A stretch of DNA of 16,732 nt. Source: Chloroflexota bacterium (lineage in GTDB: Bacteria > Chloroflexota > UBA6077 > JACQUR01). Below the pieces are notes generated by a model. The model was given only the letters and a program-made list of their open reading frames with translations. It was not told the origin of the DNA and ran no database searches. How positions within the stretch are numbered: position 1 is the stretch's first letter; every line of letters begins with the position of its first letter. The translations under genes were made by a program, and so were the position numbers. The stretch covers positions 1 to 16,732 of the forward strand of contig JACQUR010000233.1 of the NCBI GenBank assembly GCA_016210245.1, written 5' to 3'. This document shows positions 1 to 6,924 of this stretch, piece by piece.

Positions 1-133
1 CCAGGGAGGGACGCCCGCCCCACCAGGGAGGGACGCCCGCCCCACCAGGGAGGGACGCCCGCCCCACCAGGGAGGGACGCCCGCCCCACCAGGGGGGGAC
101 GCCCGCCCCACCAGGGGGGGACGCCCGCCCCAT
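1..133. repeat. 22-bp tandem repeat array (six units, cut by left edge)
   Basis: Six head-to-tail 22-bp units begin at 2, 24, 46, 68, 90 and 112. The first four are identical with the core CAGGGAGGGACGCCC. The last two carry one A-to-G change that makes a run of seven G, and the final unit ends in T instead of C. There are no spacers, and 22 is not a multiple of three, so this is a non-coding minisatellite rather than CRISPR or a protein repeat. The G-runs could form quadruplexes on the plus strand. The base before unit 1 fits a further unit, so the array probably continues leftward. Confidence 0.95.
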
Positions 134-180
134 CGAGTTCGGCTCAAGGGCCCGCTTGGGCACGCCAAGCAGAGGTAATC

Positions 181-217
181 GGCCGGACTTGGTATGACTG
201 CCTCCTGACGTCCGGCC
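181..217. promoter_or_regulatory. Inverted repeat upstream of the first glycosyltransferase gene
   Basis: GGCCGGAC (181-188) is the exact reverse complement of GTCCGGCC (210-217), with a 21-nt loop. A smaller hairpin, GCTTGG/CCAAGC, lies just upstream at 154-170. Both sit between the tandem array and the likely -10 box at 230. They could be an operator or the end of an upstream transcript, but no T-run follows. No gene is seen in 134-244. Confidence 0.35.
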
Positions 218-229
218 CCTGTGCAGCCT

Positions 230-235
230 TACAAT
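230..235 (+). promoter_or_regulatory. Likely -10 box (TACAAT), leaderless start of the gene at 245
   Basis: TACAAT ends 9 nt before the ATG at 245. A start site about seven bases downstream of the box falls at 242-245, leaving almost no 5' leader. There is also no clear Shine-Dalgarno sequence before the ATG. A possible -35 (CTGACG, 205-210) is 19 nt upstream, which is long and weak. Confidence 0.45.
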
Positions 236-244
236 AGGCGAACC

Positions 245-1990
245 ATGCGCACGGTCTTAGTGCTCCCCGTCTACAACGAGGCGGATAACCTGGGCCCGCT
301 GCTGGAGCGGATCGACCAGGTCAGGAACGGCGCTGCGCTCGACCTGGACGTGCTGGCGGTGGACGACGGCAGCGTCGACGCGAGCTACGACGAGCTCACC
401 CACCTGATGGCGCGCTTCCCGTACCTGTCGGTCGTGCGCCACGGCCAGAACCGCGGCTTTGCCGCTGCCCTGCGCACCGGCTTCAAAGAGGGGCTGGCGC
501 GGGGCTACGGGGCGCTGGCGCTGATGGACGCCGACCTGACCCACGATCCGGCTGAGCTGCCAGCGTTGCTGGGCGCGCTGGAGCAGGGGGCGGACGTGGC
601 CATCGGCTCCCGCTATGTGCCCGGGGGCGGGATGGAGTCGGTGCCCTTCCTGCGCGCAGCCATCAGCCGTGTGGGCAACCTGGTCGGGCGGCTGGTCCTG
701 AACGTCCCCGTTGCCGACCTCACCTCCGGCTACCGCGCCTTTCGTCGGTCGGTGCTGGAGCAGGTGGTGCTGGAGGAGCGCGGCTTCGGCATTCAGTTAG
801 AGACCGTCACCAGGGCCCACCGAGCGGGGTTCCGCCTGGCCGAGGCGCCGATCACCTTGCGGGTGCGGAAGCACGGCTACTCGAAGATGGTCTACAACCT
901 GTCCTTCTGGTGGTCCTACGCGCGGTTGCTGGGCCGGCTTGCCGTCGGCCGGGGGGGACGCGGGGACGCGGGGACGCGGAGACGCGGGGAGGCTCTCCCC
1001 GCGTCTCCGCGTCCCCGCGTCCCCGCGTCCGCACGCATCTCGGTCGTGGTGACCGTGCTGAACGAGGGGGCGTCTATCGACACGCTGCTGGCGTCGCTGG
1101 CCGCGCAGGCGCGCCCGCCGGATGAGGTGGTGGTGGTCGACGGCGGCTCAGTCGACGAGACCCAGGCCAGGCTGGCCGCCTGGCGGGACCGACTGCCACT
1201 CCAGGTCATCGTGCTGCCGGGGGCCAACATCTCGCAGGGGCGCAACGTGGGCATCGCCGCGGCCAGTGGCAGCGTGATCGCGGTGACCGACGCGGGGGTG
1301 CGTCTCTCGGAGCGGTGGCTGGCCGAGCTGGTCGCTCCGTTCGAGGCGCCCGAGCCGCCCGAGGTCGCCGCCGGCTTCTTCCACGCGGAGCCCTGCACGG
1401 TGTTCGAGGTAGCCATGGGCGCCACCGTGCTCCCGCTGCGCCAGGAGATCGACCCGCAGCGCTTCCTGCCCTCCAGCCGCTCGGTCGCCTTCACCCGCGA
1501 GGCGTGGAAGAAGGTGGGTGGCTACCCGGAGTGGCTGGACTACTGCGAGGACCTGGTGTTCGACCTGCGCCTCAAGCAGCTCGGCTGCCGCTTCGCCTGG
1601 GCGCCCGAGGCGCTGGCGTACTACCGGCCACGAGCCAGCCTGAGCGCGTTCTTCCGCCAGTACTACTGCTACGCCCGGGGCGATGGCAAGGCCGGGCTGT
1701 GGCCGTGGCGGCACGTCGCGCGCTACGCCACCTACCTGGGCGCTCCCTGGGCGCTGCTGCTCGCGCGCCAGACACCGCTGGCGGCGCTGGTGCTTGGGGT
1801 GGGCGCCGCCATCTACCTCCGTCGGCCGTACGCGCGCTTGCTGCCGCAGCTCGCCACGCTGCGCTGGCCGCAGGCTGCGCGGGCGCTGGCGCTGGTGCCC
1901 GTGATCCGCGTGGTGGGGGACGTAGCCAAGATGGCAGGCTACCCCGTCGGCCTCTGGTGGCGCTGGCGCTCTCACTCGGGCCGAGGATAG
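245..1990 (+). CDS. Two-domain family 2 glycosyltransferase (DPM1-like + GT2)
   Basis: A 581-aa fusion of two GT-A fold domains. Domain 1 (about 1-235) resembles polyprenyl-phosphate mannosyl/glucosyltransferases. It has LPVYNE near the start, VDDGS at 39-43, a DxD-type motif MDAD at 94-97, and SGYRAF plus KHGYSKM toward its end. Domain 2 (about 264-525) is a second GT2 domain with VVDGGS at 298-302, an acidic YCED at 433-436, and hydrophobic segments near 495-525. It probably transfers sugars onto lipid carriers or a growing surface glycan; donor and acceptor are unknown. Residues 238-262, the linker, are encoded entirely by a long DNA palindrome (956-1030), so the fusion may have arisen by repeat insertion between two genes. 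The ATG at 245 was preferred to a GTG at 221 because the conserved fold starts immediately and TACAAT lies between the two. The 3' end overlaps the convergent glycosidase gene by 19 nt. Confidence 0.9.
   Translation: MRTVLVLPVYNEADNLGPLLERIDQVRNGAALDLDVLAVDDGSVDASYDELTHLMARFPYLSVVRHGQNRGFAAALRTGFKEGLARGYGALALMDADLTHDPAELPALLGALEQGADVAIGSRYVPGGGMESVPFLRAAISRVGNLVGRLVLNVPVADLTSGYRAFRRSVLEQVVLEERGFGIQLETVTRAHRAGFRLAEAPITLRVRKHGYSKMVYNLSFWWSYARLLGRLAVGRGGRGDAGTRRRGEALPASPRPRVPASARISVVVTVLNEGASIDTLLASLAAQARPPDEVVVVDGGSVDETQARLAAWRDRLPLQVIVLPGANISQGRNVGIAAASGSVIAVTDAGVRLSERWLAELVAPFEAPEPPEVAAGFFHAEPCTVFEVAMGATVLPLRQEIDPQRFLPSSRSVAFTREAWKKVGGYPEWLDYCEDLVFDLRLKQLGCRFAWAPEALAYYRPRASLSAFFRQYYCYARGDGKAGLWPWRHVARYATYLGAPWALLLARQTPLAALVLGVGAAIYLRRPYARLLPQLATLRWPQAARALALVPVIRVVGDVAKMAGYPVGLWWRWRSHSGRG
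956..1030. repeat. 35-bp perfect inverted repeat of 8-bp units inside a CDS
   Basis: The left arm (956-990) and right arm (996-1030) are exact reverse complements. The 5-nt loop GGCTC allows one further G-C pair. The left arm is made of four 8-bp units of the type GGACGCGG (the fourth AGACGCGG) plus GGA. It stays open in the glycosyltransferase frame and encodes an Arg/Gly/Pro-rich linker between the two domains. It is a short-tandem-repeat palindrome, not a terminator: it is inside a gene and has no T-run. Confidence 0.95.
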
Positions 1991-3156
1991 CCGGCGCTGT
2001 AGCGGGCCGCGCTGGGCAACAGAGGTGGCACGGCCGCGTACGAGCTGCCCGGCCTGGCGCTGGCCCGCAGCGGCTCCCGGACCTGGGGGCGGGGCGCCCA
2101 CCCCTCGATGGCCACGGAGCGAAAGGTGTCATAGGCGGGCTGCTTGGGCGCGAAGGCTGGCGGGCCACCCACCAGGCCGTAGCAGCACTCCGGCTCTGCC
2201 TCCGTGTCGTGCAGCATATGGTAGTCGGCCAGCTCGATGAACGGCTGGCTCAACGCCCAGGTGAACACCCACGTGAGCATCGCGGCCCGCGTGCGGTGGT
2301 CCATCCAGTGCGAGTCCCAGCCGTATTCAGTGAGCCAGACCGGCACCGTGAGGCCGCGGCTCCGCAGGCCCTCGTGTAGCCGCACGATCTTGTTGGTGTC
2401 CAGCCCATAGGTGCTGCCCGCGTAGGAGTGGACCGTGACGGCGTCCACCGGGAGGTCCGGGCCGAGCTGGCGGAAGAAATCCCACCCGGTGAGCGTGCCC
2501 ACCGCGATCACCGCGTTCGGATTCGCCTCTCTGGCAGCCTGGTAGAAGGCGCGATACCAGCGCTCGTACTCGGCCGGGTTGCGCATGCTCACCCACATCT
2601 CGGGCTCGTTCCAGAACTCCCAGCGCCGCGCCTCTGGATAGCGGGCCACGAGCTGGCGCATGGTCGCCTGGAACCTGGGGAGCTTTTCGGGATTCAGTTG
2701 GCAGGTCATGGTGTTCTGCACGCACTCGGGAGGGTTGAGGGAGGCCCAGGCCGGGATCGTGGCGACCACGGGGACCACCTCGATGCCTCGCTCCAGGAAG
2801 GCGTCCATGATCGGGTCGAGGCGGTCGAAGGTCGGCATGCCCTCGGCCGGCTCGATCTGGAGCCAGTCGACCGCCAGGCGCACGTTGGTCACGCCCAGCT
2901 TCACGTACTCGTCCAGCAGCCGGGTCCCGTAGCGCTCGACGAACCACCAGTGGCCGGCGATGCCCTTGAGCCCGGCGCGCGGCAGCGGGAGCACGACCTG
3001 GTTCGGGATTGGTTGGAGGCTACGCGGCGTCGCAGTCGGCGTCGCACCGGGTCGAGTCGTTCCGCCGCTCTGCTGGGCCACGGATGGGACGGAGAGGACG
3101 AGGGTCAAGACGAGCGCCGCGAGCGTGGCGCCGAGAGGGCGGGTTCGTTGCTGCAC
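1972..3156 (-). CDS. Secreted clan GH-A glycosidase (GH39/GH5-like)
   Basis: A 394-aa exported TIM-barrel glycoside hydrolase. The N-terminus (1-28) is a signal peptide: Arg, a Leu/Val/Ala core, then SVAQQ with a likely cut after SVA. A Thr/Pro-rich linker (about 30-48) follows. Barrel signatures are the acid/base Glu in EFWNEP (E184) and the nucleophile Glu in WLTEYGW (E277), in the order and spacing expected for retaining clan GH-A enzymes. The family call (39, 5 or a relative) and the substrate are unsure; cleavage of a surface or environmental polysaccharide is likely. GTG at 3156 is chosen because GGGAG lies 4 nt upstream and the signal peptide starts there; the longer open frame runs into the divergent gene. 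It lies in a polysaccharide synthesis locus and may trim or release the product. The 3' end overlaps the convergent glycosyltransferase by 19 nt. Confidence 0.85.
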   Translation of the reverse strand: MQQRTRPLGATLAALVLTLVLSVPSVAQQSGGTTRPGATPTATPRSLQPIPNQVVLPLPRAGLKGIAGHWWFVERYGTRLLDEYVKLGVTNVRLAVDWLQIEPAEGMPTFDRLDPIMDAFLERGIEVVPVVATIPAWASLNPPECVQNTMTCQLNPEKLPRFQATMRQLVARYPEARRWEFWNEPEMWVSMRNPAEYERWYRAFYQAAREANPNAVIAVGTLTGWDFFRQLGPDLPVDAVTVHSYAGSTYGLDTNKIVRLHEGLRSRGLTVPVWLTEYGWDSHWMDHRTRAAMLTWVFTWALSQPFIELADYHMLHDTEAEPECCYGLVGGPPAFAPKQPAYDTFRSVAIEGWAPRPQVREPLRASARPGSSYAAVPPLLPSAARYSAGYPRPE

Positions 3157-3209
3157 GATGCTCCCACGAAGGATGCTGCCGGGCGCGATACACGCCGGCC
3201 TTTGCCTCC

Positions 3210-3218
3210 ATTCTAACA
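3210..3218 (-). promoter_or_regulatory. Extended -10 promoter for the glycosidase gene
   Basis: The minus strand reads TGTTAGAAT, a TG-N-TAGAAT extended -10. Transcription would start near 3203, giving a leader of about 47 nt to the GTG at 3156. No convincing -35 is seen, as is common for extended -10 promoters. Confidence 0.55.
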
Positions 3219-3259
3219 GGCCGAGCGCAGCACCCCTCGCTGCCGCACCTCGCGCCCAT

Positions 3260-3288
3260 TTGACGCTCGCCTGTCCCTCCTGTATCCT
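3260..3288 (+). promoter_or_regulatory. Sigma70-type promoter for the glycosyltransferase/priming transferase operon
   Basis: TTGACG (3260-3265), a 17-nt spacer, then TATCCT (3283-3288). Transcription would start near 3295, about 37 nt before the GTG at 3332. It is divergent from the glycosidase promoter at 3210-3218, so both transcription units share this 175-nt intergenic region. Confidence 0.6.
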
Positions 3289-3331
3289 GCGGCAGGCACA
3301 CGAGCAGTCCCTCTCGCTGGAGGCGCCAAGC

Positions 3332-4276
3332 GTGGTCCTTGCCGAGTGGCGCGCGCCGCACCCTGGCCCAGCGCTCCGCCCCGTCGACCTGTCGGTCGTC
3401 GTCCTGAACTTCAACACCCGCGAGCAATTGCGCCACTGCCTTCGCTCCCTGGAAGCCCAGACGGGGATAGACCTCCAGCGGCAGGCCGAGGTGTTCGTGG
3501 TCGACAACGCCTCCAGCGACGGTAGCGCGGACATGGTCGCCCGAGAGTTTCCCTGGGTCCGCTTGGTGCGGAGTCCGCGCAATGGCGGCTTCGCCTACGG
3601 CAACAACCTGGCCCTGCGGCAGTGCGGCGGCCGCTTCGCCCTGCTGTTGAACCCGGACACGGTCTTGCCGCCCACCGCGCTCGCGGACATGCTCGTCTTC
3701 GTAGGGGCTCATCCGCAGGCCGGGGCGGCGGGTCCGAAGATGGTCCTGCCGGACGGGCGTCTGGACCTGGCGTGCCGCCGCGCCTTCCCCACACCCTCCG
3801 TCGCGCTCTACCGCCTGCTGGGCCTGAGCCGCCTGCTGCCCCAGAGCCCGCGCTTCGGGCGCTACAACCTGACCTACCTGGACCCGGACCTGCCAGCCGA
3901 GGTCGACTCGGTGATGGGCGCGTTCATGCTGGTGCGGCGCGAGGCGATCGACCAGGCCGGGCTGCTGGACGAGACGTTCTTCATGTATGGCGAAGACGTG
4001 GATTGGGCCTTCCGCATCCGCCAGCACGGCTGGACGGTCCTCTATAATCCAGCGGTGGTGGTGCTGCACGACAAGGGCGCGGCCAGCCGCCAGCGCAGCT
4101 ATGCCGCGCTGCTGACCTTCTACCACGCCATGTGGCTGTTCTACCGCAAGCACTTCGCCGCCCGCCGCAGCGCGCTCCTGAACGCGCTGGTGGCGCTCGC
4201 CATCGCCGGCCACTGCGGGCTCGCGCTGGTGAAGAACTGGCTGCGGGCCCCCCACGCCAAGCGGGTCAGCACCTAG
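3332..4276 (+). CDS. WbbL/rhamnosyltransferase-type family 2 glycosyltransferase
   Basis: A 314-aa cytoplasmic or membrane-associated GT2 enzyme. Visible motifs are VVVLNFN (22-28), VVDNASSDGS (56-65), NGGFAYGNN (84-92), the donor/metal site LLNPDT (105-110), GAFMLVRREA (196-205) and FFMYGEDVDWAFR (216-228). This pattern is typical of WbbL-like rhamnosyl or related transferases that extend O-antigen or exopolysaccharide repeat units. A hydrophobic stretch near 282-300 may anchor the C-terminus. GTG at 3332 is chosen because GGAGG lies 8 nt upstream and the conserved domain starts about 18 residues in. The stop is 2 nt before the next ATG, so it is co-transcribed with the priming transferase. 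Sugar specificity cannot be read from sequence. Confidence 0.9.
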   Translation: MVLAEWRAPHPGPALRPVDLSVVVLNFNTREQLRHCLRSLEAQTGIDLQRQAEVFVVDNASSDGSADMVAREFPWVRLVRSPRNGGFAYGNNLALRQCGGRFALLLNPDTVLPPTALADMLVFVGAHPQAGAAGPKMVLPDGRLDLACRRAFPTPSVALYRLLGLSRLLPQSPRFGRYNLTYLDPDLPAEVDSVMGAFMLVRREAIDQAGLLDETFFMYGEDVDWAFRIRQHGWTVLYNPAVVVLHDKGAASRQRSYAALLTFYHAMWLFYRKHFAARRSALLNALVALAIAGHCGLALVKNWLRAPHAKRVST

Positions 4277-4278
4277 CC

Positions 4279-5691
4279 ATGCTGATCATCCGCCTCAACC
4301 TGCTGCACCTCCTGTTTGTGCTGGGCCTGCTGGCCGCCGATGTCCTGTCCACCCGCCTGGCGTGGGCCGCCGCCTATGCCCTGCGGGTCTACAACGACCC
4401 GCTGGCCCAGGAGATCGTCGGTCCCCTCTCCACCTACGACAACCTCCTGCTCCTGCTGGTGGGTACGCTGGTGGTGGTGATCGGCCTGAGCAAGCTCTAC
4501 ATCCCCCGCCGCGGCGTCTCGCGGGTCGACCTGCTGTACAGCCTCAGTGCCGCCATCAGCCTCGGCGTGGTGGCCGGGATCGCGACCACGGCTGCGATCT
4601 ATCGCAGTCTCGAGCCCCCCCGCCTGATGCTGGCCTACTGGTGGGCGCTCTCGATCCCGTTCGTGTGGCTGGGGCGGTGCGTGGTGGACGGCGCGATGCG
4701 CCTCATCCGCGCGCGCGGATTCGACCAGGCGCGCGTGCTCGTGGTGGGCGCGGGCGAGCCAGGCCGGATCGTCTACGAGCGCATCCAGGGCAGCCCGGGC
4801 CTCGGCTACAGCGTGGTCGGGTTCGTGGACGACGACCCGGCGGCCCAGCCGCCCGGCCTGGAGCCGCTGCTCGGGCCGACCTCGATGATCGTGCCCCTCA
4901 TCCACCGCTACGGCATCGGCGAGGTGATCATTGCCAATCCCGCGCTGAGCCACCGCCAGATGCTGGACCTGGTCGCCAAGTGCGGGCGGGAGCACGTCAA
5001 CGTCAAGGTGGTGCCCGATGTGCTTCAGATCATGTCGAGCGAGGTCACGACCAGCGAACTGGCGGGGCTGCCAATGATCCGCGTGCGCGACGTCTCGCTG
5101 CGGGGCTGGAACGTGGCCCTCAAGCGCACCATGGACCTGGCCGTCAGTTGGCTGGTCCTGGTGCTCTTCTCGCCGCTCATGCTCTTCCTGGCCCTGCTGA
5201 TCAAGCTCACCTCGCGCGACGGGCCGGTCTTCTACCTCCAGGAGCGGGTCGGTCTGGACGGCCGCCCCTTCCAGCTCGTCAAGTTCCGGTCCATGCGGAT
5301 CGACGCCGAGGACGAGAGCGGACCGGTGTGGGCCTCGGCCGACGACGAGCGGCGGACGGCGCTGGGGCAGCTCATGCGCCGCTGGAGCCTGGACGAGCTG
5401 CCGCAGCTCGTCAACGTCCTGGTGGGCGAGATGAGCCTGGTGGGCCCACGCCCGGAGCGCCCCTACTTCGTCGAGCAGTTCAGCCGCATGATCCCGCGCT
5501 ACGCCGAGCGCCACAACGAGAAGGCCGGGATGACGGGCTGGGCGCAGGTCAACGGCCTGCGCGGCCAGACCAGCATCGAGGAGCGGACCAAATACGACGT
5601 CTTCTACGTGGAGAACTGGTCCCTGGCCCTGGACGTGAAGATCCTGCTCAAGACCGTGATTGCCGTGGTGCGCGACCGGAACGCGTACTGA
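4279..5691 (+). CDS. Polyprenyl glycosylphosphotransferase (priming sugar-phosphate transferase)
   Basis: A 470-aa integral membrane enzyme of the WbaP/WcaJ type. It moves a sugar-1-phosphate from a nucleotide sugar to undecaprenyl phosphate, the first step of exopolysaccharide or O-antigen unit assembly. The N-terminal half has several hydrophobic segments (about 5-25, 55-72, 88-108, 118-135). A Rossmann-like domain follows (VLVVGAGEPGR 153-163, VGFVDDD 180-186). A further membrane segment (about 285-310) leads into the bacterial sugar transferase domain. That domain shows PVFYLQERVG, KFRSMR (335-340), SLDELPQL (370-377), MSLVGPRPE (385-393) and MTGWAQVNG (418-426). Length and motif order are those of a complete, active family member. 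It starts 2 nt after the upstream stop and is probably translationally coupled. Confidence 0.95.
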   Translation: MLIIRLNLLHLLFVLGLLAADVLSTRLAWAAAYALRVYNDPLAQEIVGPLSTYDNLLLLLVGTLVVVIGLSKLYIPRRGVSRVDLLYSLSAAISLGVVAGIATTAAIYRSLEPPRLMLAYWWALSIPFVWLGRCVVDGAMRLIRARGFDQARVLVVGAGEPGRIVYERIQGSPGLGYSVVGFVDDDPAAQPPGLEPLLGPTSMIVPLIHRYGIGEVIIANPALSHRQMLDLVAKCGREHVNVKVVPDVLQIMSSEVTTSELAGLPMIRVRDVSLRGWNVALKRTMDLAVSWLVLVLFSPLMLFLALLIKLTSRDGPVFYLQERVGLDGRPFQLVKFRSMRIDAEDESGPVWASADDERRTALGQLMRRWSLDELPQLVNVLVGEMSLVGPRPERPYFVEQFSRMIPRYAERHNEKAGMTGWAQVNGLRGQTSIEERTKYDVFYVENWSLALDVKILLKTVIAVVRDRNAY

Positions 5692-5700
5692 GGCTGAGCT

Positions 5701-6231
5701 TTGCCATCTGTCGATCAGCTTATTCTGGAGGCAGCCACCGGGGCGCGGGAGCTATCCCGGGCCGAGTTGCGGCAGGTCCTGGAGCATGTGGCGCAGGCAG
5801 GGTTCGACCCCGACAGCCGAGAAGGAGTCCGTGGACGACTGGCGGGCGCGACCTGGCGCGGAGCGGTGCTGCGGGCACAGGATCGCCTCCCCCCTGCCGA
5901 GTTGAAGTACCTCTGGCACGTACGCGAGCGGCAGGAGTGGCCAGTAGGCACAACGCTGCACGAGTACATCGAGAGCATTCGCCGGATCATCGTCGATCCG
6001 ACGAGCGGCGTTTTCCTTGATCGGTACCAGGGAGCGTTGAGTCTTGGCATCCTCCGTGAATCCCGAGAGCTTCGTGGTCCGGGCGGCTTCGAGTCGGTGC
6101 TGGTACAATATCGAGTAGGACTGGGGCACTGGACCACTGCCTTCCAACCTGAATACGGCCTGCGCGAGCTGGAGGAACCAGGCTGGAGTGATATTCGATG
6201 GCTACGACGAGCGAGACTCATCAGCGGGTGA
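5701..6231 (+). CDS. Unknown 176-aa protein, first gene of the accessory island
   Basis: I do not recognise this family. It starts at TTG, with GAGG 7 nt upstream; no internal Met is available. An alpha-helical N-terminal part (about 1-98) contains LSRAELRQVLEHV. The C-terminal part (about 100-152) looks beta-rich: GVFLDRYQGALSLGIL, then FESVLVQYRVGLGHWTTAF. One helix followed by a few antiparallel strands ending in an aromatic/Thr strand is reminiscent of barnase/RelE-like (BECR) RNase toxins, but this is only a shape argument; R108, H143 and T145 would be the residues to test. It begins 10 nt after the priming transferase and overlaps the next small gene by 34 nt. Codon use looks less GC-biased than in the polysaccharide genes. 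Confidence 0.7.
   Translation: MPSVDQLILEAATGARELSRAELRQVLEHVAQAGFDPDSREGVRGRLAGATWRGAVLRAQDRLPPAELKYLWHVRERQEWPVGTTLHEYIESIRRIIVDPTSGVFLDRYQGALSLGILRESRELRGPGGFESVLVQYRVGLGHWTTAFQPEYGLRELEEPGWSDIRWLRRARLISG
6101..6109 (+). promoter_or_regulatory. Candidate internal extended -10 promoter
   Basis: TGGTACAAT, a TG-N-TACAAT extended -10, lies inside the 5701 gene about 90 nt upstream of the ATG at 6198. It could drive the two paralogous small genes separately from the first gene. No good -35 was found, and a chance match inside coding sequence is possible. Confidence 0.35.
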
Positions 6232-6506
6232 TGCTACGGCTCAGGACGCTTGAGCTGATGCTGAATGATCTGCCTGAGGTTGCTGAGGAGTGGGAGGGCC
6301 TGCCCGATACTGAGCGAGAGTCGTGGAGCTTGGATTGGGGCAACGAGATGGCAAGCTTGGAGGGTCTCGCCCAGCTAGCTTCTGAAGGGCAACTATCTGC
6401 AAGCCAACGCGAGCAGCTTCGGCAACTCCTTCGGAAACTCAAGGAGGCGCTTCCCACTATTGGGCGACTCCATCTCCGCCAGCCGCCGGTGCCGCTCGGG
6501 ACCTGA
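6198..6506 (+). CDS. Small acidic protein, paralogue of the 6538 gene
   Basis: A 102-aa protein of unknown function, mostly helical and acidic (about 16 Asp/Glu against 11 Lys/Arg). ATG at 6198 has GGAG upstream at a usual distance. It aligns almost without gaps to the next gene: DLP near 24, EW at 31-32, LPD at 35-37, ER at 39-40, SL at 44-45, W47, QRE near 70 and PVPL at 97-100. Its first 14 residues (TSETHQRVMLR) also resemble the leader before the HicB-like gene, including a 17-nt identical stretch. It overlaps the 176-aa gene by 34 nt, so the two are probably co-translated, as in toxin-antitoxin or immunity pairs; that role is inference. Confidence 0.75.
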   Translation: MATTSETHQRVMLRLRTLELMLNDLPEVAEEWEGLPDTERESWSLDWGNEMASLEGLAQLASEGQLSASQREQLRQLLRKLKEALPTIGRLHLRQPPVPLGT

Positions 6507-6537
6507 TGCTCGAGCAACCGGGAAGGACAGACGTACG

Positions 6538-6879
6538 ATGGCTGCGGCACCCGAGTTGGCCTGGCGGATCGACCGCTATCTAGCGGCCCTGGCTGCCAGT
6601 GTGGAGGATCTCCCCAATCTGGTGGCGGAATGGGACGAGCTACCAGATGGTGAGCGCGCCTCCACCTCCTTGCACTGGGACCACCTCCTGGCTGACTACC
6701 TGACCGAGCTCGACGAGCACTATCGGGCGAACGTCATGACCGCGGCGCAGCGAGAGCGCTATGAGGAGCTGCGCCGTAGACTTGGAGAGGCCTCGCCGTT
6801 GCTCAGCCGTCTCGGGTTCACGCCAGTTCCCCTGCCGATCGAGGACGAGACGCGAGACGCGCTCAAGTTCACTGCTTGA
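6538..6879 (+). CDS. Small acidic protein, tandem paralogue of the 6198 gene
   Basis: A 113-aa unknown protein. ATG at 6538 follows a GGAAGGA stretch about 10 nt upstream. It shares with its upstream neighbour the pattern DLPxxxxEWxxLPDxERxSxSLxW in the first half, and QRE, an RL/EA helix and PVPL in the second. Identity is low enough for an old duplication. It differs in the first 20 residues and has an extra acidic tail (IEDETRDAL). Its TGA stop overlaps a TTG (TTGA at 6876-6879) that would start the HicB-like frame. Possible roles are antitoxin or immunity partner of the 5701 product, or an independent small regulator; none is shown by motif. Confidence 0.75.
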   Translation: MAAAPELAWRIDRYLAALAASVEDLPNLVAEWDELPDGERASTSLHWDHLLADYLTELDEHYRANVMTAAQRERYEELRRRLGEASPLLSRLGFTPVPLPIEDETRDALKFTA

Positions 6880-6924
6880 GAGGTGCCACCTCCGCTGAGG
6901 CCAACCAGCGGGTGATGCTACGCC
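6876..6924 (+). pseudogene. Out-of-frame N-terminus of the HicB-like gene
   Basis: A TTG overlapping the upstream stop opens a frame encoding a 16-residue leader ending ANQRVMLR. One surplus base around CGCCGTGG (6920-6927) then puts the HicB body in the next frame. Removing it would join the leader directly to VEWDPETYLYVG and restore the first beta strand expected for HicB. The stretch CAGCGGGTGATGCTACG also occurs at the start of the 6198 gene. It could be a real frameshift mutation or a sequencing/assembly error. Confidence 0.55.

Noticed and set aside
1..133. CRISPR array
   Set aside because: The units are contiguous with no spacers, and no cas gene is present.
1148..2101. Minus-strand open frame of 317 aa opposite the glycosyltransferase
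   Set aside because: Shadow of the plus-strand GT2 gene, with low-complexity Arg/Gly/Pro composition and no motif.
1315..2379. Plus-strand 354-aa frame across the end of the GT and the glycosidase
   Set aside because: It is out of frame with one real gene and antisense to the other, is Ala/Gly/Arg-rich and has no recognisable domain.
3157..3582. N-terminal extension of the glycosidase up to an ATG at 3582
   Set aside because: It overlaps the start of the WbbL-type gene. The signal peptide and ribosome site put the start at 3156.
4273..5514. Minus-strand open frame of 413 aa opposite the priming transferase
   Set aside because: Antisense shadow of a gene with full family motifs; His/Gln/Asp-rich with no fold signature.
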